From NCBI GenBank assembly GCA_013151735.1, contig JAADHR010000050.1, forward strand, positions 1-42,189: a stretch of 42,189 nucleotides of DNA. Direction: 5' to 3'. The translations under genes were made by a program, and so were the position numbers. The stretch comes from Calditrichota bacterium (GTDB taxonomy: Bacteria; Zhuqueibacterota; JdFR-76; BMS3Abin05). Positions 26,458 through 35,168 of the stretch are shown here, piece by piece (within the stretch, counting starts at the first letter, position 1; the number at the start of each line of letters is the position of its first letter). The notes under the pieces are model-generated. The model was not told where the DNA came from, did no database searches, and saw nothing but the letters and a program-made list of their open reading frames with translations.

Positions 26458-27057
26458 TCAGCGTTTGCGTGACTTCGGGAAGAAGATGAAGTCCCTGTGC
26501 TTCTGCCAGATTTTTTCAAGAAAGGGTTCACTGCCCGATGCCACATGAAAGGCCTCAAATGAGGCCGCGTTTTTCCCGGAATAATTTTGATGGTACGTTT
26601 CAGCGGGGTAAAATTCTTGGGCGGGCAGAATCAGGGTAACAATGGGGTTTTCAAAGATGCCGGATTCCGCCAGCGCCTGCCTGGATTCTTCTGCCAATTC
26701 CTTTTGTTGCGCGTTGATGTAAAAAATAGCTGTGGTGTACTGAGGTCCCCGATCGTAAAATTGGCCCCCGGGGTCTGTTGGATCGATGTGTTTCCAGTAG
26801 ACCTCCAGTAAATCCTGATAGGATACCTTCGCGGGGTCGTAACGGACCAACACCGCCTCAAAATGACCCGTTGCCCCCGTGCACACCTCTTTATAGGTCG
26901 GATTGGGCCTGTCGCCGCCCGTGTAACCGGACGTTACTGACAGCACACCGGGCACCTGTTGAAAAACCGCGTCCATGCACCAGAAGCAGCCGCCCGCAAA
27001 AATTGCCTGATGATGGGTTTCAGTTTGATCCGGCGGGGTAGGTTTTTGGCTCGTCTT
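26458..27057 (-). CDS. msrA: Peptide methionine sulfoxide reductase A with no standard start codon
   Basis: The frame encodes a clear Msr[21 protein letters not shown] with catalytic Cys24, [27 protein letters not shown], and [23 protein letters not shown]. The first ATG in frame (26974-26976) lies after GCFWC and would remove the active site. Upstream there is no ATG, GTG or TTG before the in-frame TAA at 27091-27093. A GGGAGG site (27063-27068) sits 5 bases before the in-frame codon AAG (27055-27057), where ATG would be expected. I use that as the 5' limit, which gives 199 residues. Either the start was lost by a single substitution, or a rare start codon is used, or the base is a sequence error. 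The gene is convergent with the patatin gene. Confidence 0.8.
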   Translation of the reverse strand, partial: KTSQKPTPPDQTETHHQAIFAGGCFWCMDAVFQQVPGVLSVTSGYTGGDRPNPTYKEVCTGATGHFEAVLVRYDPAKVSYQDLLEVYWKHIDPTDPGGQFYDRGPQYTTAIFYINAQQKELAEESRQALAESGIFENPIVTLILPAQEFYPAETYHQNYSGKNAASFEAFHVASGSEPFLEKIWQKHRDFIFFPKSRKR

Positions 27058-27404
27058 GTTATCCTCCCGATAAAATGGGTTCTTACAGGATTATTAATCA
27101 GAAACCTGTTTTAAGACTATCTTAAAAATAGGTGACCAATTCATCCAATTTGTCATCATTAACGTGTGCGTTTAATTTAATAAAATTGAATCCGGCATGC
27201 AATACATTCATATAAAAAAAGGAAATTTAAGGAAAGAGCACATCACGCCTAAAAACTCTTTCGGCTATTTAAACTGGATTTCTTCTTTTGTATTTCTTAA
27301 ATTATTAACGGGTTAACCTAAATCGGTTGTTTCACCGTGAATCCAAAATGATGGCCCATTAACACCATCGCCAATTAACGAATGTAACCATCGGAACCAG
27401 AAAC
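27058..27404. other. Divergent intergenic region between msrA and the histidine kinase
   Basis: These 347 bp are AT-rich and contain no plausible gene. They hold the msrA ribosome site (27063-27068, - strand) and a 19-bp palindrome (27109-27127). I saw no sigma54 promoter and no TGCGA-N9-TCGCA site of the kind found at 31147-31234. Both flanking genes presumably have promoters here, but none is clear enough to call. Confidence 0.5.
27109..27127. promoter_or_regulatory. 19-bp palindrome, candidate operator upstream of msrA
   Basis: TTTTAAGA-CTA-TCTTAAAA has perfect 8-bp arms around a 3-bp centre. It lies ~52 bp upstream of the msrA 5' limit, where a promoter would be. The arms are AT-rich, so chance is a real possibility. 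Confidence 0.35.
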
Positions 27405-29546
27405 GTGACGATTTTTGCATTGCCGGTGAGTCTGGCATTTGTCATAAATCTGACACTTGCCATTTTCGTTTTTCTTTATAATCCACATCGGTTGGTGAAT
27501 CGCCTGTTCGGCCTCTTTGTTTTCTTCTTTGCCATCTGGAATCTGGGCGAATTCATCATGATTATTAGCAAGGTAGATGCCATCACCCTCTGGGGCATCC
27601 GCCTGATTCTGTTCGGAATGTTTTTGTCCCCGGCCTTTTTTCTCCATTTCAGCCTGATTTTCCCCCGTCGGATCCGTTTGCCCATTCTGGAAAAACTGGA
27701 ACTCATTCCCATTTACACGGTTCCCCTGTTTTTATTTCTGATTTCAATCTGGGGCACACACATTGAAATTCACCGCATACCCGAACTGGACAATATTTGC
27801 TACTATTCGTTTAACATTCGCAGCGTGCTGGGGCTGGTACGGGTTTCTCTGATTGTTGCGTACAGCTTTCTTTGGTACGGCTGGGGGGTTTTGAATCTGA
27901 CCCGTGCCCTGCGCAAAAGGGTTTCGGCCCGGGAACAGTTAAAAATAAAATACCTTATTATCGGCGTTGGTCTTATTTTTTTGATTGGAATTCTGGTGGG
28001 GTTATCCCGGCTGTTTTTTTCCACCGGCAAAATGTTCTTTTTCCTGGGAAGCTCTTACACCATTTTGATTAGTCTGTTTCTGGGGGCCGCCATTTTCAAG
28101 GTCAAACTCTTGAACATTCGCCTGCTGATATCCAAAAGTCTGACGTATTTTATTGTAACCAGTCTGCTGCTGTCCGTTTACATCCTTCTGATCAAAAACA
28201 TTGCCCAGATGCTGGCTGAGGCCTATGGGGTCACGTCCAGTCTGATCGAAGGCGGGCTCATTGTTATTTTTGTCTTCCTCCTGCGTCCGCTGGAAAAGGT
28301 GGTCAGCACATTTTTGGATCAATTCTTTTTTAAAGAATACTTTCAGATGCGGGAGCGAATGAGTTCCTTTCAGCGGGAATTGTTGAGCTGCCTGGACCAA
28401 ACCCACCTGGCGTGCAAAATAACCGATTTTTTATCCAAGGAAATCGGGTTTCCCAAGGTGATGATTGTCATTTCGGATGATCAGGCTATGGGGCGGTATC
28501 GATCGGCGTGTGCTGTCGGATGGCGGAAAAAGGTTGAATTTTTCGAAAGCGATCCCCTGATTGAGTGGATCCGGAAGAAAAAAGCGCTTCTCGGACGCGA
28601 CGAGCTGCTCAGTCTGCTTCCTCAAAAAGAACGGGAAAAACCGCCATTTAACCACACAGCCCTTATTCTGCCGTTGATTGGGGAAGAAAATGTGCTGGGT
28701 CTTGTGTTCCTGTCCTTCTTTCCCAATCAAAGGAAATTCTCGGAAGATTGGCTTGAATTACTGGAAATTTTTGCCAGCCAGATTTCATTGGCCATTTTGC
28801 GGGTTCAAACCATTCAAAAGGTGCAGGCCAAAGAACGGGAACTGGTTCAGGCCGAAAAATTGGCGGCTTTGGGACGAATGATTGCCATCGTTTCCCATGA
28901 AATCCGAAATCCTCTTGGCGTCATTCAAACCTCTGCGGAAACGCTTCTGGAACAACCCGATCATCTGACGGAAACTCAAAAGGAGATTTTGACGTTTATC
29001 TTGCAGGAAACCGATCGGCTCACGCGTATTTTGACCGATTTCCTGACATTTGCCAAACCACAGCCCATTCGCAGGGTTCCCGTGGAATTGCAGACCCTGG
29101 TGAGCCGGGTTTTTCGAATGCTGGAAAGGGAAGCCCAACAAAAGGGGCATGTACTGCGACTCGAAAAAAGTTCCCGGCCCATTTGGGTCAAAGGGGATCC
29201 GGATCAATTGTATCAGGCCCTTTTGAATCTGGGACTTAACGGATTGGAAGCGATGTCCCGCGGCGGCGAGTTGATTATTCGCCTGATGCCGATTTCGAAA
29301 AAGTGGGTGGCTCTCGAGGTGGAGGACCAGGGAAAGGGAATTGCCGTTGAAGATCAAAAGAGAGTGTTTGATCCCTTCTTCACAACCAAAGAAAAGGGTT
29401 CGGGTATTGGGTTGGCTATCGTGAAACGTATTATAAAGGAACACGGGGGAAATGTGGAATTTGATACGAACGCCGAAGGGACCGTTTTCAAAATCTACTT
29501 ACCGCTGAATGAGAATCGATTAATGAATCCGAAAGAAATGGAATAG
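27405..29546 (+). CDS. Membrane-bound sensor histidine kinase (7TM, GAF-like, HisKA, HATPase)
   Basis: GTG 27405 begins the 713-residue protein directly at its first helix. Residues 1-~240 form seven or so hydrophobic helices as in the 7TM histidine-kinase sensor region. Residues ~320-470 resemble a GAF domain (FLSKEIGFPKVMIVISDD, HTALILPLIGEENVLGLVFLSFF). HisKA carries phospho-acceptor His498 in AIVSHEIRNPLG. The ATPase domain has the N box LNLGLNGLEAM, the G1 box DQGKGI and the G2 box GSGIGLAI. It should respond to a membrane or small-molecule signal and phosphorylate the NtrC-type regulator encoded 83 bp downstream. The signal is unknown. Confidence 0.88.
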   Translation: MTIFALPVSLAFVINLTLAIFVFLYNPHRLVNRLFGLFVFFFAIWNLGEFIMIISKVDAITLWGIRLILFGMFLSPAFFLHFSLIFPRRIRLPILEKLELIPIYTVPLFLFLISIWGTHIEIHRIPELDNICYYSFNIRSVLGLVRVSLIVAYSFLWYGWGVLNLTRALRKRVSAREQLKIKYLIIGVGLIFLIGILVGLSRLFFSTGKMFFFLGSSYTILISLFLGAAIFKVKLLNIRLLISKSLTYFIVTSLLLSVYILLIKNIAQMLAEAYGVTSSLIEGGLIVIFVFLLRPLEKVVSTFLDQFFFKEYFQMRERMSSFQRELLSCLDQTHLACKITDFLSKEIGFPKVMIVISDDQAMGRYRSACAVGWRKKVEFFESDPLIEWIRKKKALLGRDELLSLLPQKEREKPPFNHTALILPLIGEENVLGLVFLSFFPNQRKFSEDWLELLEIFASQISLAILRVQTIQKVQAKERELVQAEKLAALGRMIAIVSHEIRNPLGVIQTSAETLLEQPDHLTETQKEILTFILQETDRLTRILTDFLTFAKPQPIRRVPVELQTLVSRVFRMLEREAQQKGHVLRLEKSSRPIWVKGDPDQLYQALLNLGLNGLEAMSRGGELIIRLMPISKKWVALEVEDQGKGIAVEDQKRVFDPFFTTKEKGSGIGLAIVKRIIKEHGGNVEFDTNAEGTVFKIYLPLNENRLMNPKEME

Positions 29547-29629
29547 ACCGTTTCCGCGCGTGGTGTAGCGGCACTTAAAATACGAGCCATTTCAGAGGCT
29601 CCGGTTTTTCAGACCAAGGAACCCGTCCG

Positions 29630-31039
29630 ATGAGCAAAAAAGAAAGCATTTTGATTGTTGAAGACGAACCCCGGCTGCTGCGATTGCTGGAAATAAACCT
29701 TCAATCCCAGTTTGATGTCACCACCGTTTCAAATGGCACCGAGGCCCTCTCAAAAATTCAGAAGGAGTCATTTGATGCCATCCTGTCGGATATCCGCTTG
29801 CCGGGTGCGTCGGGCATGGATATTCTGAAGGCCTCCATTCGGAAGGATCCCGAAATTCCGGTTATCCTCGTTACGGCCTTTGGAACGGTGGAAAATGCCG
29901 TGGAAGCCATGAAGATCGGGGCGTTTGATTATCTGGTAAAGCCGGTGAAAATCAAAGAACTGAAAATGGTTCTGGAGAGGGCGTTCCAGTTTCGTGCGCT
30001 TCGACGCGAAAACAGGGAACTCCGAAAAACCATCCGTTCCCTTCGAATGAAGCTGCCGGAATTTATTACCGTCAATCCGCGGATGCAGGCTATTCTAAAG
30101 CGGGTTCGGGATGTGGCCCCCACAGGGGCAACCGTGCTGATTCAGGGCAAAAGCGGTACGGGGAAGGAGTTGATTGCTCAGATGATTCATCAGCTCAGCG
30201 ACCGCTCCGACGGGCCGTTTGTACCGGTCAATTGCGCGGCCATTCCTCAGGATTTGTTGGAAAGCGAACTTTTCGGACACGAAAGGGGAGCCTTTACAGG
30301 AGCGGTTCATCAAAAAAAGGGGAAATTTGAACTGGCCAATGGAGGCACCTTTTTCCTGGATGAGATCGCCGAACTGCCGCTCAATTTACAGGCCAAACTT
30401 CTGCGGGTGCTGGAAACCCACCAGGTCAGCCGGGTGGGGGGAACCCAAACCCTCGACGTGGATGTACGGGTCATCGCCGCTACCAACCGGGACTTACAGA
30501 AACTTGTCAGGGAAGGCGGGTTTCGCGAAGACCTGTTCTACCGGTTAAATGTGGTTAAAATTAGTTTGCCGGAACTGAGAGAACGGCCGGATGACATCCC
30601 CGTGCTGGTGGATTATTTTCTGCGGAAGTATCGGGAGGAGCTTAAAAAGGACGTGACCTCTGTTTCGCCGGAGGCTCAGCGGGTGTTGATGCAGTACCCC
30701 TGGCCGGGAAATGTGCGCGAACTGGAAAATGTGGTGTACCGCGCCGTTTTATTTGTGGAAGGGACTGAAATCCGGCCGGAGCATCTTCCGGAGGAGCTTC
30801 GGGCCGGTGGGCATGAATCGGGACATGATATTCCGCAGACAAAAGATGAATTGCTCGCTGCCAAGAAAAAGTTGAAACAGGAGGTTATCCAGGCCCTCGA
30901 AAAACGCTTTCTTGAAAATGCGCTTCAGGACAATGAGTGGAATATTTCCCGAACGGCCCGCGCCGTGGGAATGGATCGGCGGCAGCTTCAGAACATGATT
31001 CGCCGCCACAAGATTGCATTTCCTTCCATAAAAGAATAG
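29630..31039 (+). CDS. NtrC-family sigma54-dependent response regulator
   Basis: The 469-residue protein has all three modules. The receiver (1-~120) has the acidic pocket E11/D12 and phospho-acceptor Asp54 (ILSDIRLPG). The AAA+ domain has Walker A GKSGTGKE (173-180), the sigma54-contacting loop GAFTGA (220-225), Walker B FFLDE (Asp244-Glu245) and arginine fingers in the [11 protein letters not shown] region. The C-terminal Fis-type helix-turn-helix (~435-463) reads [22 protein letters not shown]. Intact GAFTGA shows that it is a true sigma54 activator. Its probable targets are the twin inverted repeats at 31147 and 31216 and the sigma54 promoter at 31308, all immediately downstream. AAGGA lies before ATG 29630. 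Confidence 0.95.
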   Translation: MSKKESILIVEDEPRLLRLLEINLQSQFDVTTVSNGTEALSKIQKESFDAILSDIRLPGASGMDILKASIRKDPEIPVILVTAFGTVENAVEAMKIGAFDYLVKPVKIKELKMVLERAFQFRALRRENRELRKTIRSLRMKLPEFITVNPRMQAILKRVRDVAPTGATVLIQGKSGTGKELIAQMIHQLSDRSDGPFVPVNCAAIPQDLLESELFGHERGAFTGAVHQKKGKFELANGGTFFLDEIAELPLNLQAKLLRVLETHQVSRVGGTQTLDVDVRVIAATNRDLQKLVREGGFREDLFYRLNVVKISLPELRERPDDIPVLVDYFLRKYREELKKDVTSVSPEAQRVLMQYPWPGNVRELENVVYRAVLFVEGTEIRPEHLPEELRAGGHESGHDIPQTKDELLAAKKKLKQEVIQALEKRFLENALQDNEWNISRTARAVGMDRRQLQNMIRRHKIAFPSIKE

Positions 31040-31097
31040 ACAGGCATTGACGGCGGGCTTCCCCGATGTGTTTCGCCCTTCCCTCGACTTCGCCCGG

Positions 31098-31129
31098 GAG
31101 CCGGCCAAATCGCTCGGTTCTTGTTTTTT
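31098..31129 (+). terminator. Probable terminator of the kinase-regulator operon
   Basis: GAGCCG (31098-31103) pairs with CGGTTC (31115-31120), one pair being G-U. The stem can be lengthened by two wobble pairs at its base. TTGTTTTTT follows. The stem is modest, but the position (58 bp after the regulator stop) and the T tract fit. Confidence 0.5.
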
Positions 31130-31146
31130 AGGATTTGCAGTTGGCC

Positions 31147-31165
31147 TGCGATTAAAATACTCGCA
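31147..31165. promoter_or_regulatory. Enhancer-like inverted repeat, site 1
   Basis: TGCGATTAAAATACTCGCA is an inverted repeat TGCGA-N9-TCGCA. It matches site 2 (31216-31234) in arms, spacer length and flanks: 20 of 25 bases agree over the extended sites. It lies about 145-160 bp upstream of the sigma54 -24 element, a normal distance for binding of an NtrC-type activator. Confidence 0.7.
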
Positions 31166-31215
31166 CATCTAATCACTTAATTATAAACCATTATCCCCCA
31201 TTCCTCAATCCAACC

Positions 31216-31234
31216 TGCGAATAAACCATTCGCA
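31216..31234. promoter_or_regulatory. Enhancer-like inverted repeat, site 2
   Basis: TGCGAATAAACCATTCGCA has the same TGCGA-N9-TCGCA form as site 1. The two centres are 69 bp apart. This copy lies about 75-92 bp upstream of the sigma54 -24 element. Confidence 0.7.
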
Positions 31235-31307
31235 CTTCCGCCTCCCACACGCGGCAAGTCATTTTTCAACATACAAAAAAACAATAGGTTAGATTGTACG
31301 TAAACTC

Positions 31308-31323
31308 TGGCATTCCAATTGCA
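31308..31323 (+). promoter_or_regulatory. Sigma54 (-24/-12) promoter
   Basis: TGGCATTCCAATTGCA fits the consensus TGGCAC-N5-TTGCA with one mismatch (T for C at the sixth base), and the GG and GC dinucleotides are correctly spaced. Transcription would start near 31334, about 50 nt before ATG 31386. It is directly downstream of a gene for a GAFTGA-bearing activator. Confidence 0.8.
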
Positions 31324-31385
31324 CATAAAAGAAACAGATGGTTGGTTAAATGAAATAATTCATTGAGGAAAGGAGGGATTAAAAA

Positions 31386-31706
31386 ATGTGGCAAGGCTGG
31401 CTGAGTGGTATTTTGGGATTGTGGTCTATTGTGGCCGCGTTTGTGTTGACCGGTTCTAAAACCGGAAACATTATCAATGATCTCATTCTTGGGATCGTAT
31501 GGTTTATCGCCGGTTTCACATTAACCAAAATGTGGAATGGTTGGGTAGTCGGAATCCTCGGAATCTGGTTTGTCATTTCCGCGTTTATTTTTCCGGCGGC
31601 AGCAACCACGAATTTCTGGAATGATCTGATTGTTGGAATTATCGTGGCTGTGGTAGGATTCTTGAGCCTGACGGAACGCAAGGAAATGCAGCACAAAACG
31701 GCGTAA
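31386..31706 (+). CDS. Small SPW-repeat membrane protein
   Basis: The 106-residue protein has four hydrophobic helices arranged as an internal duplication. Each half has a tryptophan segment (LGLWSIVAAFVL and LGIWFVISAFIF) followed by a second helix (DLILGIVWFIAGF and DLIVGIIVAVVGF). This is the layout of SPW-repeat proteins, whose function is not established. The ribosome site AAAGGAGGGATT is very strong, so high expression is expected once the sigma54 promoter fires. It is the first gene after that promoter and is closed by a terminator-like hairpin, so it may be the chief output of the adjacent two-component system. Confidence 0.78.
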   Translation: MWQGWLSGILGLWSIVAAFVLTGSKTGNIINDLILGIVWFIAGFTLTKMWNGWVVGILGIWFVISAFIFPAAATTNFWNDLIVGIIVAVVGFLSLTERKEMQHKTA

Positions 31707-31716
31707 CGGCTTATTT

Positions 31717-31756
31717 GGGGATGGTCTGTCTGAAAAAGGCCATCCCCTCATTTTTT
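31717..31756 (+). terminator. Terminator-like hairpin after the SPW gene
   Basis: GGGGATGG (31717-31724) pairs perfectly with CCATCCCC (31740-31747) across a 15-nt loop and is followed by TCATTTTTT. It lies 10 bp after the SPW stop and 22 bp before the next ATG, so it may only attenuate transcription into the radical SAM gene. Confidence 0.65.
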
Positions 31757-31778
31757 AAAGAAAGAAGGTGAGTGGGTC

Positions 31779-33218
31779 ATGCGGGTGTTGCTTCTGAATT
31801 CGCCTACGAAAAATTTCTACGGACAGCTGGGGATTCAGCTTCTTCCCCTGGGGTTAGCCTATCTGGCAGGATCGCTGCTGGAAGATGGGCACCAGGTGGA
31901 TGTGGTTGATTTAATGGCCGAACCGGAAAAGGAATCTCAAATCGATTTCGGAAAATATGAACTGGTGGGAATTTCTTCGGATACACCCCGGTATCCAAAA
32001 TCGCTGCAGCTGGCGCGACGGGCAAAAGCAGAAGGCGCCCTTGTGGTGATGGGGGGGTACCATGTCACCTTCCAGGACCGTGAGGCGATTAACAGCGGAG
32101 TGGTGGATTTTGTGGTTCGCGGTGAAGGAGAATATGTGCTTCGCGATCTGGTGAATGCTCTGGAACACACGGGCGATGTTTCGCATGTCAGGGGCATATC
32201 CTACAAGGCCGATGGAACCTGTGTCCGGAATCCGTCCGCGCCGTTTATTCAGGATCTGGATGCCATTCCTCTGCCCCGGCGCGATCTGTTTCCGAAGAAC
32301 AAATATCTCTCAACCTACGACAATCGCCCCATGACCACAATGGTGACCTCGCGGGGCTGTCCGTTTGATTGTGCCTTCTGTTCCGCTTCCCGATTTGGCG
32401 GCCTGAAGTGGCGGACACGAAGTCTTGATTCCATTCTTGACGAAATGGCGCTCCTCATTCACCAGGGCTACCGATCCTTCTTGTTTGTTGACGATAATTT
32501 TACACTCAATCCCCGCCGGGTTCTGGATTTTGCCGGTGAAATCCTGCGGCGCAAATGGGACATTCGATGGTGGTGTTTTTCCCGGGTGGACACAATTGTC
32601 AAAAATCCGGATATGGTGAGAAAAATGGCAGAGGCCGGAAATCGCACCATGTTTTTGGGGCTGGAAAGTGCCCATCAATCCATATTGGACGGGTGGGGGA
32701 AAAAGATTACCGTGGACGAGCAAAAGGAAGCGGTCAGAATTCTAAAGGAAAACGGTATTGGGGTGTACGCGAGTTTTGTTTTGGGAGATCGACAGGACAC
32801 AAAAGAGTCCATTAAACAGACCATCCGCTATGCCCGGGAACTGGACCCGGCAACCTGTCAATTTTCGGTGCTGACACCCTACCCGGGGACACGCCTTTTC
32901 GAAGAGTTGCGGGCGAAGAATTTAATTCTCACATACGATTGGAGGTATTACGACGGCATCCACAGCGTGATCAAACTGGAGAATCTGGATCCCGTGGAAT
33001 TGCCGAAACTGGCCATCCGGGCTTATCGAAAACTCTATTTTCGCTGGAAAAACATCCCTGTCCTGATCTGGAATGTGCTTAAAAAGCCCGTAAATTTCAA
33101 GTTCTATTTTGACGAAATTTTCTCGGGTCTGAGGGTGATGAAAGCGCTAAGCAAAAGCAAATTCGATTTAACCAAACCATCGGCTGGTAAACAGGCCCTT
33201 CAATTAAGACGAGCCTGA
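31779..33218 (+). CDS. B12-binding-domain radical SAM enzyme (class B-like)
   Basis: The 479-residue protein has an N-terminal cobalamin-binding Rossmann fold (~1-140: RVLLLNSP, LGLAYLAGSLLEDGHQVDVVDL, VVMGGYHVTF, VVRGEGE). The lower-ligand His of the DxHxxG motif is not visible, as in many members. The radical SAM core follows (~180-400), with cluster ligands Cys194, Cys198 and Cys201 in RGCPFDCAFCSA and later motifs FVDDNF and MFLGLESA. A basic C-terminal tail of ~80 residues ends it. Related enzymes methylate unactivated carbons or cyclise cofactors and lipids. The substrate is unknown. AAGAAGGTGAG precedes ATG 31779. It may be read through from the sigma54 promoter. Confidence 0.85.
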   Translation: MRVLLLNSPTKNFYGQLGIQLLPLGLAYLAGSLLEDGHQVDVVDLMAEPEKESQIDFGKYELVGISSDTPRYPKSLQLARRAKAEGALVVMGGYHVTFQDREAINSGVVDFVVRGEGEYVLRDLVNALEHTGDVSHVRGISYKADGTCVRNPSAPFIQDLDAIPLPRRDLFPKNKYLSTYDNRPMTTMVTSRGCPFDCAFCSASRFGGLKWRTRSLDSILDEMALLIHQGYRSFLFVDDNFTLNPRRVLDFAGEILRRKWDIRWWCFSRVDTIVKNPDMVRKMAEAGNRTMFLGLESAHQSILDGWGKKITVDEQKEAVRILKENGIGVYASFVLGDRQDTKESIKQTIRYARELDPATCQFSVLTPYPGTRLFEELRAKNLILTYDWRYYDGIHSVIKLENLDPVELPKLAIRAYRKLYFRWKNIPVLIWNVLKKPVNFKFYFDEIFSGLRVMKALSKSKFDLTKPSAGKQALQLRRA

Positions 33219-33441
33219 TTGCGAAATGAAGTAAAGGGGGAAATCGATTAGTGGTTCATTGAAAAAAGGGTGCTTTGCGGGTACATAATATTTGAGTTCG
33301 TTCTGAAAACCGTGAGTAAAAAAATGTGCGAATTTATTTTTAACAAAATGCATTCGTGAAGATTCGTAAAATGAGTGGGCAGCGGCTATTGAAAACAAAT
33401 GCACATTTTTCAGATAAATAACAGAAAAGGAGGGAAAAGAA

Positions 33442-34932
33442 ATGTTGGATTTTATGAGAATCGACCGCGTTTGGAAATCCACGTCTGTGGCGCTTTTGGA
33501 TACAATTTTGAGGCAGGAACTTCTCAGAAAGTGGATTTTAAAACAGGGGGAAAGGCAGTTGTACAAAAACTTTATCATTGAGAATCCGGATGACCGGCCG
33601 GATAAGGTTCAGGAATTGCGTTATCGGGTAATGAAAAACCTGTTTCTGGCGGTTGACAAGGCCCTGGAAGAAGGGCGCATCTCACCATCCGTGCGCCATG
33701 CCGTGATTAACAATTTCGTTGGAAATGTGATTATTGGAGAAAGTGACCGGCAGGCACCCTTTCGGGAAAAGTACGGGTTCGATCCGCCGACCTTTCTGAC
33801 CATCAGCCCCACGCGTCACTGCAACCTGAACTGCATCGGCTGCTATGCCGGCAGCGATGCCAAGTCCTGGGAAAAACTGGATTACGACGTTCTGACCTGG
33901 ATTATGGAAGAAAAACGGCGCGAGTGGGGGTCTCACTTTACGGTGATTTCCGGCGGTGAACCCCTCATGTACAAAACGGATGACGGACACGACATTTTCG
34001 ACTTGTTCGAAGATTTCAACGACAACTATTTCCTGATGTACACCAACAGTACCCTAATCACACCGGAGGTGGCAAAACGACTGGCTGATTTGGGAAATGT
34101 GACCCCGGCAATTTCAGTGGAAGGCTTCGAAAAAGAAACCGACGAGCGTCGGGGGAAAGGCGTGTTCAAGAAGATCCTGCAGGCTTTTGAAAATCTTCGG
34201 AATGCCGGTGTTCCCTTTGGAATTTCTGCCACCGCAACGCGGCAGAATGTGGATGTGCTGATGAGCGACGAATTTGTAGATTTCTATTTCGAAAAACAGG
34301 GCGCCATTTACGGATGGATGTTCCAGTACATGCCCATTGGCCGAAAATTCACGCTGGATTTGATGGTTACGCCCGAACAGCGTTTGGAAATGTACAAACG
34401 TGAAGAATACATGATCTACAACCGGAATGTTTTCCTGGTGGATTTCTGGAACGGCGGGCCGATTTCAAACGGCTGTATTTCGGCCGGAAGAAGCGGCGGT
34501 TATTTTTACATCGACTGGAACGGCCACATCGCTCCCTGTGTGTTCTTCCCCTACTACGTGGCCGATGCGAAGGAACTGTACCAAAATGGCGGCCATCTGA
34601 GCGATGTGCTGATGCATCCGCTGTTCAAGGCCATTCGGAACTGGCAGGATAGTTATGGCTACCGGCGTCCCGCGGAAAAGGTTGGCAATTACATTGTGCC
34701 GTGCCCGATTCGTGATCATTACAAGATGGCCTATTCGGCGATTATTAAAACGGGTGCCAAGCCCCTGGATCCGAATGCTGCCGAAGCCCTTGAAGACGAG
34801 GGCTACCGCAAGGGCTTGATTGAATACGGTAAAAAGGTGGACGAATTGACCCGGCCCATCTGGGAAAAGGATTATATTGAACCCGTCAAGCGAAGAAAAC
34901 AAATGGAGGAGCAGATGCCCAAAGTGGCCTAA
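33442..34932 (+). CDS. Radical SAM enzyme with SPASM-like C-terminal cysteines
   Basis: The 496-residue protein has a ~118-residue N-terminal extension, mostly helical, that is not part of the SAM fold. The core has Cys127, Cys131 and Cys134 in CNLNCIGCYAG, and VISGGEPL as the SAM-binding GGE motif. Cys345, Cys366 and Cys421 follow the core in NGCISAG, HIAPCVFF and VPCPIRDH. They are spaced like ligands of an auxiliary iron-sulfur cluster (SPASM type). SPASM enzymes usually modify peptides or proteins, but no obvious precursor peptide is adjacent; the next 70 bp contain only a terminator. AAAAGGAGGGAAAAG is a very strong ribosome site. The 223-bp leader region upstream is AT-rich, with only weak promoter candidates near 33259. 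Confidence 0.85.
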   Translation: MLDFMRIDRVWKSTSVALLDTILRQELLRKWILKQGERQLYKNFIIENPDDRPDKVQELRYRVMKNLFLAVDKALEEGRISPSVRHAVINNFVGNVIIGESDRQAPFREKYGFDPPTFLTISPTRHCNLNCIGCYAGSDAKSWEKLDYDVLTWIMEEKRREWGSHFTVISGGEPLMYKTDDGHDIFDLFEDFNDNYFLMYTNSTLITPEVAKRLADLGNVTPAISVEGFEKETDERRGKGVFKKILQAFENLRNAGVPFGISATATRQNVDVLMSDEFVDFYFEKQGAIYGWMFQYMPIGRKFTLDLMVTPEQRLEMYKREEYMIYNRNVFLVDFWNGGPISNGCISAGRSGGYFYIDWNGHIAPCVFFPYYVADAKELYQNGGHLSDVLMHPLFKAIRNWQDSYGYRRPAEKVGNYIVPCPIRDHYKMAYSAIIKTGAKPLDPNAAEALEDEGYRKGLIEYGKKVDELTRPIWEKDYIEPVKRRKQMEEQMPKVA

Positions 34933-35000
34933 AATCCGGTTGTTTTTTCCCGGATTTCAGTCAAAATGGGAGGGTCTGAATGAAAACAGGGGGATTCAAG

Positions 35001-35038
35001 AAAAGGGAGTTCCGGAAACGGAACTCCCTTTTCGTTTT
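35001..35038 (+). terminator. Strong Rho-independent terminator after the SPASM radical SAM gene
   Basis: A perfect 14-bp stem (35001-35014 with 35019-35032; left arm AAAAGGGAGTTCCG) is closed by a GAAA tetraloop of the stable GNRA class, then TTTTCGTTTT. It is the best terminator in the window. Confidence 0.93.
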
Positions 35039-35168
35039 CGGGCCTTCTCAGAGGTGCCAAAATTTACTTGCATTTTTGCCGAATCTTAATAATATTTTAA
35101 TAAGAAGCTTTGAAAAAATCAGGATTTCTGACACAGATAATTGCCCGCAACAAAATAAGCTAAACAAG

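Larger units (their letters stand above)
31040..31385. other. Regulatory region between the sigma54 activator and the SPW-protein gene
   Basis: This 346-bp stretch has no gene but is full of signals, in order: a terminator-like hairpin (31098-31129), two inverted-repeat enhancer-like sites (31147-31165, 31216-31234), a sigma54 promoter (31308-31323), and a strong ribosome site AAAGGAGG just before ATG 31386. Each is listed separately. Confidence 0.75.

Noticed and set aside
29560-29625. tRNA-like stretch (GGTGTAGCGG) between kinase and regulator genes
   Set aside because: No matching acceptor stem, anticodon arm or T-loop (GGTTC) could be built.
33259-33289. Promoter TTGAAA...CATAAT before the SPASM radical SAM gene
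   Set aside because: Spacing of 19 bp and a weak -35 box make it too uncertain to list as a feature.
35105-35150. Second sigma54 promoter (TGACAC...TTGC) near 35130
   Set aside because: The -24 GG is missing and the spacing is off by one base.
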